Source: Atriophallophorus winterbourni
Lineage: Eukaryota; Platyhelminthes; Trematoda; Plagiorchiida; Microphallidae
Direction: 5' to 3'
Length of the DNA: 64,000 nt
NCBI GenBank assembly: GCA_013407085.1
Contig: JACCGJ010020592.1
Location: forward strand, 55,016-119,015
In this document: one piece after another, positions 22,767 to 33,799 of the stretch
Position numbering within the stretch: position 1 is the stretch's first letter
Layout of the letters: each line of letters begins with the position of its first letter
Made by a program: the position numbers and the translations under genes
Notes under the pieces: model-generated
Databases searched by the model: none
Told to the model about the DNA's origin: nothing
Seen by the model: only the letters and a program-made list of their open reading frames with translations

Positions 22767-23582
22767 CAGACATTGGGAACTAACTGTCCGATGGATAGTA
22801 AAACGCTGCTCGCAAAATATTACAACTTGCCTCAACCCGAAGACAAAATCCAGTTGATATACCTCTGATTTTTATGGCTCCGGGAAAAACCTTCGCTGCA
22901 AAACCATGACCGTCGTCGAAGAACCCAGATCACCACATGGTGAGTTTCCCGTGTGTGACTATACACAGCTATTTCTTCGATGCTATTCAACTTTCACTGA
23001 ATGTATACGCTCGGTTCTTATTCAATACGGAAGCTGCACATGCTGAGAAGAAGGGACCAACTCTGATATCTATGTGTAATACCGTGCCATCTTTCGTGAC
23101 ATGTTCCGTAGAAGCAAGAACAAACTGATTCTGTGTGAGACCTACAACCATAACATGCAACTTCACAGTAAGCACAGTACGGCATTTTTGACATTCGTGC
23201 CTACTTATATAACGCGTTTTCATCCCTATCACCAGTAACAAACAAGCGCTATCGTTGTGAAGAAATCATGGAGAGAGCGAAAGTACATGATCCCTGGTTC
23301 TGTATTGAACAACAATACGTCATACTGGAAAAGGACGGATACCCGCTCAAATGACCAAAGAACGGATTTCCTCCAGCACAAGGTACGGCTTAGACCAGAC
23401 AATTACCCCTATGTTGTTTTACTGAATGTTGACTCGAGTTTGTCATTTTTGCATGATCGTACTACTTTCCTCTCTGAGCTACCAAAGATCTAGGGCGTGA
23501 CGTGATTGAAGCTCACTACCGTGCCTCTCTTCATGTGGGTATCGATATTTGTGAGAGAAATGCTGAGGTGATGCCTTCAGAG
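22767..23582 (+). pseudogene. Glutamine synthetase pseudo-exons 1-4 (beta arm)
   Basis: Four exon-like blocks have the live gene's spacing: exon 1 at 22767-22939 (start codon replaced by CAG; one-base shift after DKIQLIYL), exon 2 about 23006-23167 (EEGTNSDIYV, NKLILCETYNHNM, one stop), exon 3 at 23236-23382 (147 bp as in the live gene; IEQQYVILEKDGYPL then a stop), exon 4 at 23455-23582 (128 bp; acceptor AG lost; [20 protein letters not shown]). Introns and most splice donors remain, so this is a DNA duplicate. It differs from the live gene more than the facing arm does, which suggests a diverged paralogue. Confidence 0.88.
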
Positions 23583-24034
23583 TTCGTCCCGCAAATATGG
23601 ATCCCTGCATAAAGGCAGGCACGGTAGTGAGCCTCCATCACGTCGCGCCCCAGAGCTTTCGTAGCTCCGACAGAACAGTAGTACGGTCCTGCAAAATGGC
23701 AAACTTGTCAGCTTTCAGGAAAACAACAGAGAGGGGTATTTGCCTGGAATAGACCGTACCTTGAGCCGGAGGATATCCGTTCTTTGGCTATTGGAGCGGA
23801 TGGCCGTCCTTGTCGAGCATCACGTATTCCTGCTCGATGCCGAACCACGGTTCGTGTTCGTTCGCCTTGTCCATTATCTTTTTGCAATGAAATCGCTTGT
23901 TTGTTTCTGAATATGGAAAGGAAAACTCAATATACATAATGTGACGAGAATTCTGAATTTGAAAAAATGCAGCACATAGCTTACTGTGAGGTCGCAATTG
24001 TAGTTGAAGGTCTCGCGCAGAATAAGTTTGTTTA
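23561..24034 (-). pseudogene. Glutamine synthetase pseudo-exons 4, 3 and part of 2 (alpha arm)
   Basis: On the opposite strand and overlapping the end of the beta arm: exon 4 at 23688 down to about 23561 ([20 protein letters not shown]), exon 3 at 23906-23760 (147 bp; [20 protein letters not shown], then TAG where the live gene has Trp), and the end of exon 2 at 24034-23985. Exon 3 matches the live gene much better than the beta arm does. The two arms meet tail to tail, with the mirror point at about 23571, inside the exon 4 sequence that codes NAEVMPS. Confidence 0.85.
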
Positions 24035-24059
24035 TAAATATATACCTACTTTGATTCTC

Positions 24060-25335
24060 TGACTATTCTTTTAACTTCTCTCTGTTTCGTTCTCCAAGCC
24101 TAATGATGTTCTGGCTGCTGAGTTTGCAACCATTTCTTTCTTGCCATCTTTTTGCCTGAGATGGCTTTTTTGATCTCATCAGATAATACCGCCCACCACG
24201 GTTTGTTTCTCGCATGAGTTTGCGTTGATTCTTTGGCATCATTTTTTAATCCCACGACTATTTCACCGTATGTGCTGCTTTCTGATATCAATTTTCGCAC
24301 TTTCATTTGGAAAATTTCCGGATTGTGATTGATATATCTGACGGTTTCATAACTTCTCCAGTGACCACATTTGTGTTTCACTGGTTTGTGTTTTATGGCT
24401 TGTTTGCAGATCGAATTGATTTGAAAAATAGTCGTTAGTAGGCAATGGTCCGAGTTAGCATCAGCTAGTCGGCTTGCCATTACATCACGTGATTGCTGAA
24501 TGTGAGCGTATAATCCAGCACTGCTCCCGCAGAGGTCGCAGGGTGGTACCATGTGTACATGCGTCTTCGAGGCTTCTTATAAAACGTGTTCTCAATCCGT
24601 AGGCCGAAAGTCTGGCGCAGATCGAGTAATTTTTCACCATTCTCACTTGTTTCTGTGTTGAGAGGGAGGTAAGGCCCTACTACCACCGGTAAAAATCTCT
24701 ATTTGTTTTACCTATGTGACAATTGAAGTCTCCCATTACTACAAGGCTTTGGGACTCAGTCGCAAGGTCACTAATTGCAGCGCGCAATGCCTCAAAAAAT
24801 TGATCCCTTTCGTTCTCGTCTTTAGAGCATTTCGTGGGAGCATAACATGCAATTAGCTCAACTAGGAGGCCACTTATGCTGATCTCGAAAGGAGCTATCC
24901 TGTTGAATATAGAATTAGAGAAGACTGATTTAATGTCACTATTAAGAATTAGTAGTCCTACTCCCCCTACCTTTTGATCATTAGCAGAGGGGCCGCAGTT
25001 GTAAAAAGAAGTATGTCCATTTATCCTTATAGCGTTTGTTCCCGCACTTGTTTCTGTGATCACTGCTATTTCAATATTTCTTCCCTCTAATTCCTCGACA
25101 ATTTCTTGTAACTTCTCCTCCCTCGAGCAACCTCGGATGTTCCATAACCCAGCTTTCACGATGGGGCAGGGAGGCACACGATACCTGTTTGAGTTTTGCA
25201 TTACTGCGCCTATGCCACCGACTACTTCCCGTCCCACTTCGTGGTGGACCGGTATCGAGAGGCTCAATTTCGAAAGAGTGACACTTGGATTTTTTCATAC
25301 TAAAGTAGTGGCTGGTCGGGCCGATCTACCATAGT
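24060..25335 (-). pseudogene. Family C LINE endonuclease, inverted copy
   Basis: The minus strand codes an APE-type endonuclease: KAGLWNIRGCSREEKLQEIV, IEIAVITETSAG (catalytic Glu), VGGVGLLILNS, LVELIACYAPTK and SLVVMGDFNCHIG (25267-24680). After a stop it continues with TFGLRIENTFYKKP, YTWYHPATSAG and LDYTL (24686-24480), then RLADANSDHCLLTT (the SDH motif) and a basic linker (24552-24100). The 5' UTR is included up to about 25335. It stands back to back with family C pieces in the plus orientation. Confidence 0.82.
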
Positions 25336-26103
25336 TAGCCGTCAATGGTCGCCCCAAGATGTTGCCCCCCGGGGACCATTGGGGATGTGGTGACGCAGAC
25401 CGTGAAAGCGTGGCTTATCGATCCTTTTGATTTTGAGATGAGGAGTTTGAAGTGGAAACATTTGAGTACCTCGGATCAACAATTGATGCCAGAGTGGATA
25501 CTCCATGTATAGTCCAAGCAAATATTGCCAAAGCGAGGCGAGAACTGACAACGCTTAGACCCTTGCTGCGAGCCAGCGGAATCAGGAATAAAACCAAAGC
25601 ACACCTAATCGAATGCTCCATTATCTCGATTCTCTTGTACGGACTGAATACTATTGTCCTAACGGCTAAGATTTGCGATAAACTCGAGGGCCTACTCAAC
25701 ACAGCGCGTAGAATGATAGTCTGCTGCAACAGTCGACGTGAAATCAAAGCGCTTGACTCGCCCTTCATCGCCACTCTATTACAAACACGGAGACTTAACT
25801 CATTCGCGTCTATACACGCTAGTGACTCGAACATAGCTGCCAAAATAATCCGGAGCAAAATGGTTGAGAAACGACAATCCAAGCCGGTGCATACAAAAGA
25901 TTGGATGCGCCAACTATACACCGACGCACAAGAAAGATTTGGTGATAGTAATTGGACCATAAACCCGACAAAAGTAAAAACCGAACGTTCCACTGCTTCT
26001 AGACCGAGATCAGTCGGAGAACGTGCGCGACTCATTCAATGCACGATAAAAAACTGCGAACAAATGTTCGCTGAAACAAAAGAATTAAACATGCATAGTT
26101 AGC
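25336..26103 (+). pseudogene. Family C LINE, internally deleted (5' UTR joined to RT C-terminus)
   Basis: A 5' UTR piece starting AGTTAGCCGTCAATGGTCGC (25336-25450) is joined directly to the post-palm RT region: VETFEYLGSTIDARVDTP, NIAKARRELTTLRPLLRASG, LLYGLNTIVLTAKICDKLEG, KDWMRQLYTDAQERFGDSNW, and the beginning of a zinc finger (QCTIKNCEQMFAETKELN). It breaks off there and a second family C 5' end begins. Endonuclease and RT palm are absent. Confidence 0.8.
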
Positions 26104-26648
26104 CGTCAATGGTCGCCCTGAGATGTTGCCCTCCGGGGACCATCGGGGAGGTGGTGACGCAGACCGTGAAAGCGTGGCCTATCGATCCTTTTGATTTTGA
26201 GATTCGGAGTTTGAGAAAAGTTACCACAGGGATCCCGGGGGTGTCACCACCGCCTCGTCGGCTAACGGTGACAAATAGGGTAGATCGGCCCGACCAGCCA
26301 CTACTTTAGTATAAAAATCCAAGCGTCACACTTACGAAAATAAGCCTCTCGATACCGGTCCACCACAAGGTGGGACGGAAAGTAGTCGGGGGCATAGGCA
26401 CTTCAATGCGAAACTCAGACCGGTATCGTGTGCCTCCCTGCCCCATAGTAAAAACCGGGTTATGGAATATCCGAGGTTGCTCGAGAGAGGAGAAGTTACA
26501 AGAAATTGTCGAGGAATTAAAGGGAAGAAATATTGAAATAGCAGTGATCACAGAAACAATGGCCGAAACAAACGCTATTAAGTTAAATGGACATACTTCT
26601 TTTTACAACTCTGGTTCACTGCTAATGATAAAAAGTAGGGGGAGTAGG
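26104..26648 (+). pseudogene. Family C LINE 5' UTR and endonuclease start
   Basis: It begins with the same 5' UTR (AGTTAGCCGTCAATGGTCGC) and continues without the deletion through about 270 bp of GC-rich leader into the endonuclease (GLWNIRGCSREEKLQEIVEE, IEIAVITETMAE). It is cut at about 26648 where a CR1-like LINE on the other strand begins. Confidence 0.8.
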
Positions 26649-26649
26649 T

Positions 26650-28941
26650 AGGACTGCATACCTAGAAGCTCTAAAGCACGCTTGTAAATAACCTCACAAT
26701 GCACGCTGTTCTTTAGGCTGCCACATATCCAGACTCCAAGATCCTTCTCCGATTCGGTCCAGCTCAAAATCGTCTGCCCAAAGTGATATTCGTACTGAAA
26801 GGGCTTACCGATTTGCAGTAACTTGCACTTTTGAAAATTGAACGGCAGTTTATTTCTAACTGACCATTCGTGTAGTGCATCTAAATCACTTTGGAGTTTT
26901 ACGCAGTCTGCAGTTGATTTTATTCGCATCCAAAGTTTAACATCATCCGCAAAAAGAACTACCTTGCATGAGAGCGTCTCAGGTAAATCATTGATGTAAA
27001 CTAAGAAAAGCACTGGACCGAGAACGGAACCTTGCGGTACACCACTGGAGGTATTAATGGCTCGTGATTGTACCCCGTTAACTCGAACGGTTGCCTTGCG
27101 CCCATTGAGGTAGCTTTCGAACCACACGAGTAGCTGCCCGTCAATACCAATCTGTTTCAGCTTCCGTAGCAACAGGAAGTGATCAACTCTGTCGAAAGCT
27201 TTCGACATATCCAGATAGCACGCGTGCACACTGTCTCCTGCGTCAACCGTTTGGGTCCAATCGTTTATTACCGTCAGCAAGTTTGTCAAGCAGGAGCGAG
27301 CTTTACGAAACCCATGCTGGGCGACAGATAGTATATTTTGTGATTCCAAGTGATGAACTATATTTTCCGTCACTATGCGCTCCATCACTTTGGATATCAC
27401 GGGGAGTAGGGTGACAGGACGGTAGTTCGCGGGATCTGAACGGCTACCACCCTTATTATTGGTGAAATTACCCCTGTCTTCCACTCTGTTGGCACCACTC
27501 CTTCGGTTAGGGAATGTTGGAACAATTGGCATAGTGGTTCACACAGCTGCTGGTCACAGGATTTTAGTAGTGCTGGTGTTATTCAATCGGCTCCAGGAGA
27601 TTTCCTAGGGTTCAGTCGACAAAAGTGTCTTCGTATAATCGCTGAATTAATCTCAATATCATTCAGTTGTTGAGATACAATCGATGTCAGTAAATTCTCA
27701 TTCGCCCTAACCGTTATCAGGCTAAACACATTTTCATAAAATTGAGCGAGAGTATCAGCCGTTTCCTTTGCTGTGACTGTTAATCCATTCTCAGAATTAA
27801 CAGGAAACACCCCTGGTTTCACACTGGACCGAGCATTGACAATTCGATAAAGAAGTTCAGGGTTTTCTTCCATTTTCAAAGACAGAGAGCGATGGTAATA
27901 TTGCTTGTCCTCTTTAACGAGAGCATTCACTTTGTTACGGATTTTAGAAAATTGCTGCCACGAGGCATCAGTTCTGGTCTTTCGGTGTTCAGTCCAAGCA
28001 AAGTTTCGTTTCCCGAGCCATTTTTTTGTGCGACTGCGAAGCTTAAATCGGAAGTCACTTGCCTGTCGTTCATCAACAAATCGCGAATTATGATCTATGT
28101 TTGACTGAAGTATTTTCATGAGCTCACTGCATTGTGTTTCGGTGTTGTGCTGATCAAGTTCTTGCCAATTTACTAGCCCAAGCGATCCACGTAGACCAGC
28201 GTAGTCGATCTTTCTGAATTGTTTGGAGGACGCACAAACTCGTCTAGCACTGCAAACAAACTCAAAGGCTAGCACCAGATGATCACTCCGACCGAGGGGC
28301 ACAATGTAGTCAACACCCTCAACTGCTGTTTTCTCTGAAGTAAAGATTAGATCCAAAATGGATGGCAACTCTGATCCTCTTCTATGAGTAAAGTCAAACA
28401 CATGATTATGCAGTGGAAACATGTCGATCACCTCACGAAATTTGTGATCAAATGTGTGTAGAGGGTGATCGGATCTGGCAAAGAGATGATGAAGATTGAA
28501 GTCCCCGATGAGTAGTAATTGCGAGCTACGCTTCTCTCCGACGTAATTTAGCGCTTGTAATAACCTGTCATTTTGAGTATCATTCAAGGCTGGAGGGCGA
28601 TATATGATTCCAAGAATGCAATCGTCCTGTGACACATTCGTGAGACTGCACCAGAGGGTATCTTCGAAATCAAGTCTTGGATCGTGAATTTTCATGCACT
28701 GAAGCCGTTCGTGACAGTATAAAGCCACACCACCACCTTTTCTTGGGCGATCGTTCCGTATTAGCATCATGTTGGGGATTGAGAGTTCACTTTCAGTCAT
28801 ACAGGATTGAAACCAGGTTTCAGTAACAGCAACGAGGTCTGGCGTGTATCGTTTGCACAGCTCGGTCAGTTCAGTCAATTTGTTGAACAAACTTTGAGCA
28901 TTGGTATAGATGCATTTAAGTGAGTTTTTAGAATGTAACAC
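26650..28941 (-). pseudogene. CR1-like LINE ORF2, endonuclease and RT
   Basis: From a start at 28941 the endonuclease is complete and open: YTNAQSLFNKLTELTEL, LVAVTETWFQS, GGGVALYCHERLQ, LGIIYRPP, LLIGDFNLHH, LDLIFTS and GRSDHLVLAFEF. The linker leads to NPRKSPGAD and then a TGA (27583) where most relatives have a Gly codon. Frames are disturbed until 27450, then RT is open: [55 protein letters not shown]. The 3' end is missing from the thumb onward at 26650. ORF1 lies 17 bp upstream. Confidence 0.88.
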
Positions 28942-28958
28942 CGAGTCATTATTTGTAT

Positions 28959-29681
28959 TTATTGGTCCGACGATGTTAACGTCGGACCGAAATCGTTTTT
29001 TGAAGCAATTTGAAGTAATTTCGCGGGCGAATTTGCACCAGTTTCGGATAATTGCGTAATTAAAGGCTCCAGGTGGACCTCAACAGCGGCTTCTGAGTTG
29101 CACAGTCTAACGATTTCAGGTAACCTGTTTCTGTTCACTTTTAGCTTGCTTCGAACATCATCTGCCATGCTACCTGAAAAAAACGTAACCTTAAGTGGAT
29201 TTGCCCCTTTCCCGTGATAGTTCGGCGAACGAGGTATTCTGTATGTGTCGACAACTACAGAATTTTGGAAACCGATATTTTCGGCTATAAATGACCATTG
29301 TTTACGGTCGTGCTCTTTGTTTTCGAAGCCCGTTGTGGTGCACGAATTTTCTGGAACGTCAAGCAGAATAATACTCCTTGGTGCTGTTTGATCCCGCCTA
29401 TTCGGTGCTTTCGACCTTTCCCACCAAGGTACGTCAGCATATATACGGTTGGGTAGGTCACTTTGCTTTCGGAGCAAACACGAATTTAGTAGGACATTTT
29501 CCATGTCCTTTTCGTTGGCGAAAGTGATTTTAAGGAGACGTGGTTTATCTTGATTCGGAGATTTAGTATGACGAGTTAATCGAGTTACCGACACGGGGTG
29601 TATACTGTCTAGGCCGATTCGATTACAAACGACGAACCAGTTTTCACGGTCATGCTTTTGCCTTTCTTGAAAGAGCGTCAC
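28959..29681 (-). CDS. CR1-like LINE ORF1
   Basis: An open frame of 240 codons directly precedes ORF2 on the same strand with a short gap. It has two related modules, each with a beta-rich RNA-binding look: WFVVCNRIGLDSIHP with KPRLLKITFANEKDMENVL, and RSIILLDVPENS with VVVDTYRIPRSPNYHGKG and PLKVTFFSGSMADDV. This repeated 'lead, then K-x-TF' layout resembles RRM-like ORF1 proteins of LINEs. Homologous pieces occur at 42740-43305 and 20110-20400. The protein's N-terminus may lie further upstream. Confidence 0.7.
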   Translation of the reverse strand: MTLFQERQKHDRENWFVVCNRIGLDSIHPVSVTRLTRHTKSPNQDKPRLLKITFANEKDMENVLLNSCLLRKQSDLPNRIYADVPWWERSKAPNRRDQTAPRSIILLDVPENSCTTTGFENKEHDRKQWSFIAENIGFQNSVVVDTYRIPRSPNYHGKGANPLKVTFFSGSMADDVRSKLKVNRNRLPEIVRLCNSEAAVEVHLEPLITQLSETGANSPAKLLQIASKNDFGPTLTSSDQ

Positions 29682-29739
29682 CTCTGAGTCAGAAATATTG
29701 GTGCATATTACACTTAAATTTTTTATGCGTTTTATCGAA

Positions 29740-31545
29740 CTTTTTCTGCTCTTGAAGGGGTGAAAGCGAATAAAGTGCCTGGCAGAAATGGCATAAAGTC
29801 GAGGCTGCTGAAAGCAGGAGGGGAAGTCCTAGCGACTCCAATCCTGCGACTCTTTAACGAATGTTGGGCTGAAAGACTCCCTCTACCAAGTGAATGGAAA
29901 GAGGCAGAAGTAATCAGCCTATACAAACGTAAGGGGTCTCGCAAAGATCCTAATAATTACAGGAGTATCTTCTCACTGGATACTATCGGGAAGCTCTATG
30001 CATCGATAACCTGTAACCGATTGTAAAGAGCAAATACAATAAACAGCGACACACAATTTGATTTCGCGAGAAACGCTCTACTGAGCAAGCGATCCTCAGT
30101 CTCAGAACCGTGATCCAAAAGGCGAAGGACACGGGAAATACAATCGTTATCGTTTTTGTTGATCTCGAAAAAGCATTCGATACAGTCCCTCACGAAGCTA
30201 TATTAACTGCATTAATTAAACGAAACTGTTCGGAACAAGTCCTTCAGTCAATCAAACAACTGATGACCGCCCCAACCGGATATCTCCGTGGAGATGGTGA
30301 ATTCCAGATGACAAGAGGCGTCCGACAGGGGAGTTAAGAGGGACCAATATTATTTAACCTTGTCTTTGATGATATATTACGAGAGTCGATTGAGCCGTTA
30401 CCCACTGGCATCAATCGCACTTTGGATGAACGCGAATGGACATTGAAACACATAGAATATGCAGATGATCTTTGTTTAATTTGCAAATCCACGGTGGAGG
30501 CAGAAAAAATGCTGTATGCACTCAATACTCAGCTGGAACGACACAAAATGTCGTTGTCCTTGGAAAAAACAAAATGTGAGTGATACCAAGATACTGATAA
30601 ATGGGTTTGAAATTGAAAAGGTGCCAAAGCGAGGCGAGCCCTGACAACGCCTAAACCCTTGCTGCGGGCAAAAGGAATCAGGACTAAAACTAAAGCACAG
30701 TTAATTAACTGCTTTATTATCCCGATTCTATTGTACGGACTACATACTATTGTCCCAACGGCCAAGATTTGCGATAAACTCGAGGACCTACTAAACACAG
30801 CGCGAAGAATGATAGTCGGCTGCTACAGTCGACGTGAAATCAAAGCGCTCGATTTGCAGAAACTTGTAAAATTGCCCTCCATCGCCACTCTCTTACAAGC
30901 ACGAAGACTTAAATTATTCGCATCTATACACGCTAGTGACTCGAACATAGCTGCCAAAATAGTCCCAAGCAAAATGGTTAGGAAAGGAAAATCCAAACCG
31001 GCGCATGCAAAAGATTGGATGCGCCAACTCTACACCGATGCACAAGAAAGAATCATTGATAGTAATTGGATTACAAACCCTATAAATGTAAAAATCAAAA
31101 GTTACACTGCCTCTAGATCGAAATTACTCAGAGAACGTGCGAGTTCCATTCAATGCACGATGGAGAATTGCGAACAAATGTTCGCTGAAACAAAAGAGCT
31201 AAACAGGCACGTGAGAACAGTACATAACACAGACAACCAAACAACTACGGATGGTAATGGCGCTCATCAATGTCCAGTTGCAGATTGCAAAAAAGCGTAT
31301 TACACACAGGGTTGGCGAGAACGACATCTTAAACAGTGCTACCCGGATTATTTATTGAGTCACGATGATTCTAGCAACACCGAAGGAAGTAACAAATATG
31401 TACAAATGTCCATTGACCGATTGCGATAAACAACTCCCCACGTGGAAAGGCATAGTAAATCACTGCTACGTTAATCATGGGTACTCGGCAACCAAAGGGG
31501 AATACATAACCCGGAAAAAGACAGCGGGTTAAAACATCTATGGTA
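29740..31545 (+). pseudogene. Family C LINE RT with two C-terminal zinc fingers
   Basis: Blocks in order: KVPGRNGIKSRLLKAGGEV, SEWKEAEVISLYKRKGS, NNYRSIFSLDTIGKLY; FVDLEKAFDTVPHEA (first Asp); MTRGVRQGS with a following stop; IEYADDLCLICKS (YADD); a deletion; LLYGLHTIVPTAKICDKLED; DWMRQLYTDAQER; then two fingers, CTMENCEQMFAETKELNRHV and CPVADCKKAYYTQGWRERHL. The fingers fit C-x4-C-x12-H spacing with a His or Cys closing each. The element ends near 31545, where glutamine synthetase intron sequence resumes. Confidence 0.85.
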
Positions 31546-31605
31546 CTCAGTATTCAAAATTCGCGTCACATTATGTATATTTAGTTTTCCTTTCAATAAT
31601 CAGAA

Positions 31606-31950
31606 ACAAACAAGCGTTTTCACTGCAAAGTGATAATGGACAAAGAAAAGGAACATGAACGCTTGTTCGGGATATAACAAGAATAGGTCATGTTGAACCA
31701 GGATGGCTATTCCCTCCAATGGCCAAATAAAGGATTTCCTTCAGCTCAAAGTAGGGTCCGGTCCAGACACATACCCCTCTGATGTTTTCCTGAAAGCTGA
31801 CAAGTTTGTCATTTTGCAGGACCGTACTACTGCTCTGTCGGAGCTACGAAAGCTCTGGGGCGCGACGTGATGGAGGCTCACTACCGTGCCTGCCTTTATG
31901 CAGGGATTAACATTTGTGATACGAACGCTGAAGTCATCACCTCAGAGTTC
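31606..31950 (+). pseudogene. Glutamine synthetase pseudo-exons 3-4 (alpha arm, second compound)
   Basis: Exon 3 (31606-31750) starts after an intact CAG acceptor: NKRFHCK, then KEHE; two stops (IEQ-equivalent region reads GI stop QE stop) and GYSLQWPNKGFPSAQ. Exon 4 starts at 31820 after TTTTGCAG and is open: [41 protein letters not shown]. It corresponds to the arm at 23561-24034 in opposite orientation. Confidence 0.85.
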
Positions 31951-32739
31951 TTCGCACACATATCGATCCCGACATAAAGAAAGGCACGGTAGTGAGCTTA
32001 AATCACGTCACGCCCTAGATCTTTGGTAGCTCAGACAGAAAAGTAGTACAGTCCTGAAAAAATAACAAACTCCAGTCAACATTCAGTAAAACAACATAGG
32101 GGTAATTGTCTGATCTGGACCGTACCTTGTGCTGGAGGAAATCCGTTCTTTGGTCATTTGAGCGGGTATCCGTCTTTTCCAGTATGACGTATTGTTGTTC
32201 AATACCGAACCGGAGATCATGTACTTTCGCTCTCTCCATGATTTCTTTACAACGATAGCGCTTGTTTGTTACTGGTGATAGGGATGAAAACGCGTTATAT
32301 AAGTAGGCACGAATGTCAAAAATGCCGTACTGTGCTCACTGTGAAATCGCATGTTATGGTTGTAGGTCTCACACAGAACCAGTTTGTTCTTGCTTCTACG
32401 AAACGGGTCACGAAAGATGGCACAGTATTACACATAGATATCAGAGTTGGTCCCTTATTCTCAGCATGTGCAGCTTCCGTATTGAATAGGAACAAAGCGT
32501 AAACATTCAGTGTAAGTTGAATAGCATCGAAGAAATAGCTGTGTATACTTACACACCGGAAACTCACCATCTGGTAATCTGGGTTCTTTGACGACGGTCA
32601 TGTTTTGCAGCGAAGGTTTTTCCCGGAGCCATAAAAATCAGAGCTACATCAACTGGATTTTGTCTTCGGGTTGAGGCACGTTGTAAGATTTTGCGAGCAG
32701 CGTTTTCCTATCCATCGGACAGTTAGTTCCCAATGTCAT
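31923..32739 (-). pseudogene. Glutamine synthetase pseudo-exons 4-1 (beta arm, second compound)
   Basis: Minus-strand blocks mirror the 22767-23582 arm: exon 4 (32053 down), exon 3 (32271-32126; ERAKVHD, IEQQYVILEK then a frameshift), exon 2 (32501-32340; GTNSDIYV, then a stop; ETYNHNM) and exon 1 (32739-32568, 172 bp exactly as the live gene). Exon 1 keeps its ATG and reads MTLGTNCPMDRKTLLAKSYN, then breaks at the same sequence (CTCTGATTTTTATGG) as the other compound. The shared lesion shows the copies descend from one already broken gene. Confidence 0.87.
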
Positions 32740-32786
32740 TACTGAATGACGCGTGAATTAATCTATGATCTCTTGATAAATCAAGC

Positions 32787-32815
32787 CGATTATATACTTT
32801 TGAGCACCAATGAAA
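32787..32815 (-). promoter_or_regulatory. Relic promoter of the second compound
   Basis: On the minus strand ATTGGTG is followed after 8 bp by TATATAA, as upstream of the other compound and the live gene. Confidence 0.5.
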
Positions 32816-32929
32816 ATTGAGGAAATCAGGTAGCTCAATGCATACCATCTACGAAATATCCTTCTTATGGTGGAAATATCTTTGATGGAAAAACTGACAA
32901 ATGCAGAGTTGGTTTCAAATGCTCGTCTA

Positions 32930-33490
32930 AATAGCATGATCAACCCCACTACGACAGCGCCGCCTACGTTGGATTGGTCACGTCTGAGCAATAAAAATAG
33001 TCGAATTCCGAAAGATATACTCTATAGTTAGCTGAAATCAGAAAATCAACTCTTGAGCAAATTGCACTTCGGGTACAAATAATTTCGAAAAAGAGATGAA
33101 AGTTCTTGCAATCGACCTCACGAGTTGGTAGGAACTTGCTCCTAACCGCTTACATCGAAGGTATTCTGTACGGCGTTGTCTGCATGCTGCGGAGGAGTCA
33201 ATACAAGTTTTGCCATTCAAATGCAGATCACGCCGATCAACAGAGTACTGCCTATCGCCTCGAAATTGTTCCTCCCGAATCGGACTATTTGGTCTTTCGA
33301 AAAGCGGTTGAGTGATGCGGAATGGAGTGTCCTCTCCATTGTTGCGTAGAGATGTACGCCAGGGCATTTCAATATGGGAACCAGCTGTTGCCCATGTAGC
33401 AAGTGCACACACTCCATCGCATCACAGTTACCAAATGGAACAGCCAGGCTGATACGTTTGAACAACGATGTCCTTATTCCATTTGACAGC
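32930..33490 (+). pseudogene. Family B LINE C-terminus (copy 2)
   Basis: Mirror-image partner of 21998-22640. Degenerate plus-strand matches to the 62100-62560 copy: TTTAPPTLDWSRL for LRQRRLRWLGHV, then 'NSRIPKD' remnants, a region equivalent to ELAPNRLHRRYSVRRCLH, and the relic zinc finger near 33240-33300 (NCSSRIGLF-type in a shifted frame). Confidence 0.55.
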
Positions 33491-33529
33491 ATGCAATTTC
33501 AATCAAACATTTTAAGAAGATGCTCTACT

Positions 33530-33740
33530 GCGAGAACTCCGCTGAACACGGTTTCGGAACATATACAGAAGCGCAACTAACCACTGCGATAACTGATCTC
33601 GGGGAGCCCAGGTTGTTTGTAAGGGTTGATAGCTGCTTAATTCCTATGTCGGTATTTACGCAAACCGGGATGTGGCATCGCATGGATGTTAAAGTATGTT
33701 CAGTGCATTGATAAATGTTTATAGAATGGAACATTATCCC
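33530..33740 (-). repeat. Copy of the sequence upstream of glutamine synthetase
   Basis: The minus strand of this block matches 58186-58400 at roughly four bases in five (shared strings such as GCGATGCCACATCCC). In both places it lies upstream of glutamine synthetase exon 1 in the same relative orientation, here pushed further away by the family B LINE piece. This supports a DNA-level segmental duplication that included the 5' flank. Confidence 0.6.
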
Positions 33741-33799
33741 CCCGACTCTCTCACATGCAAGCAATTCATCTCAAAACGTTCGAATAGAGCGAGTGAGAT

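Noticed and set aside
22937..23493. Open frames on both strands that repeat at 32015-32570
   Set aside because: They look conserved only because the glutamine synthetase pseudo-exons and introns are duplicated; the frames are not the gene's frame.
25415..26035. 206-codon open frame on the minus strand
   Set aside because: It is the antisense of the family C RT C-terminus, which carries the recognisable motifs.
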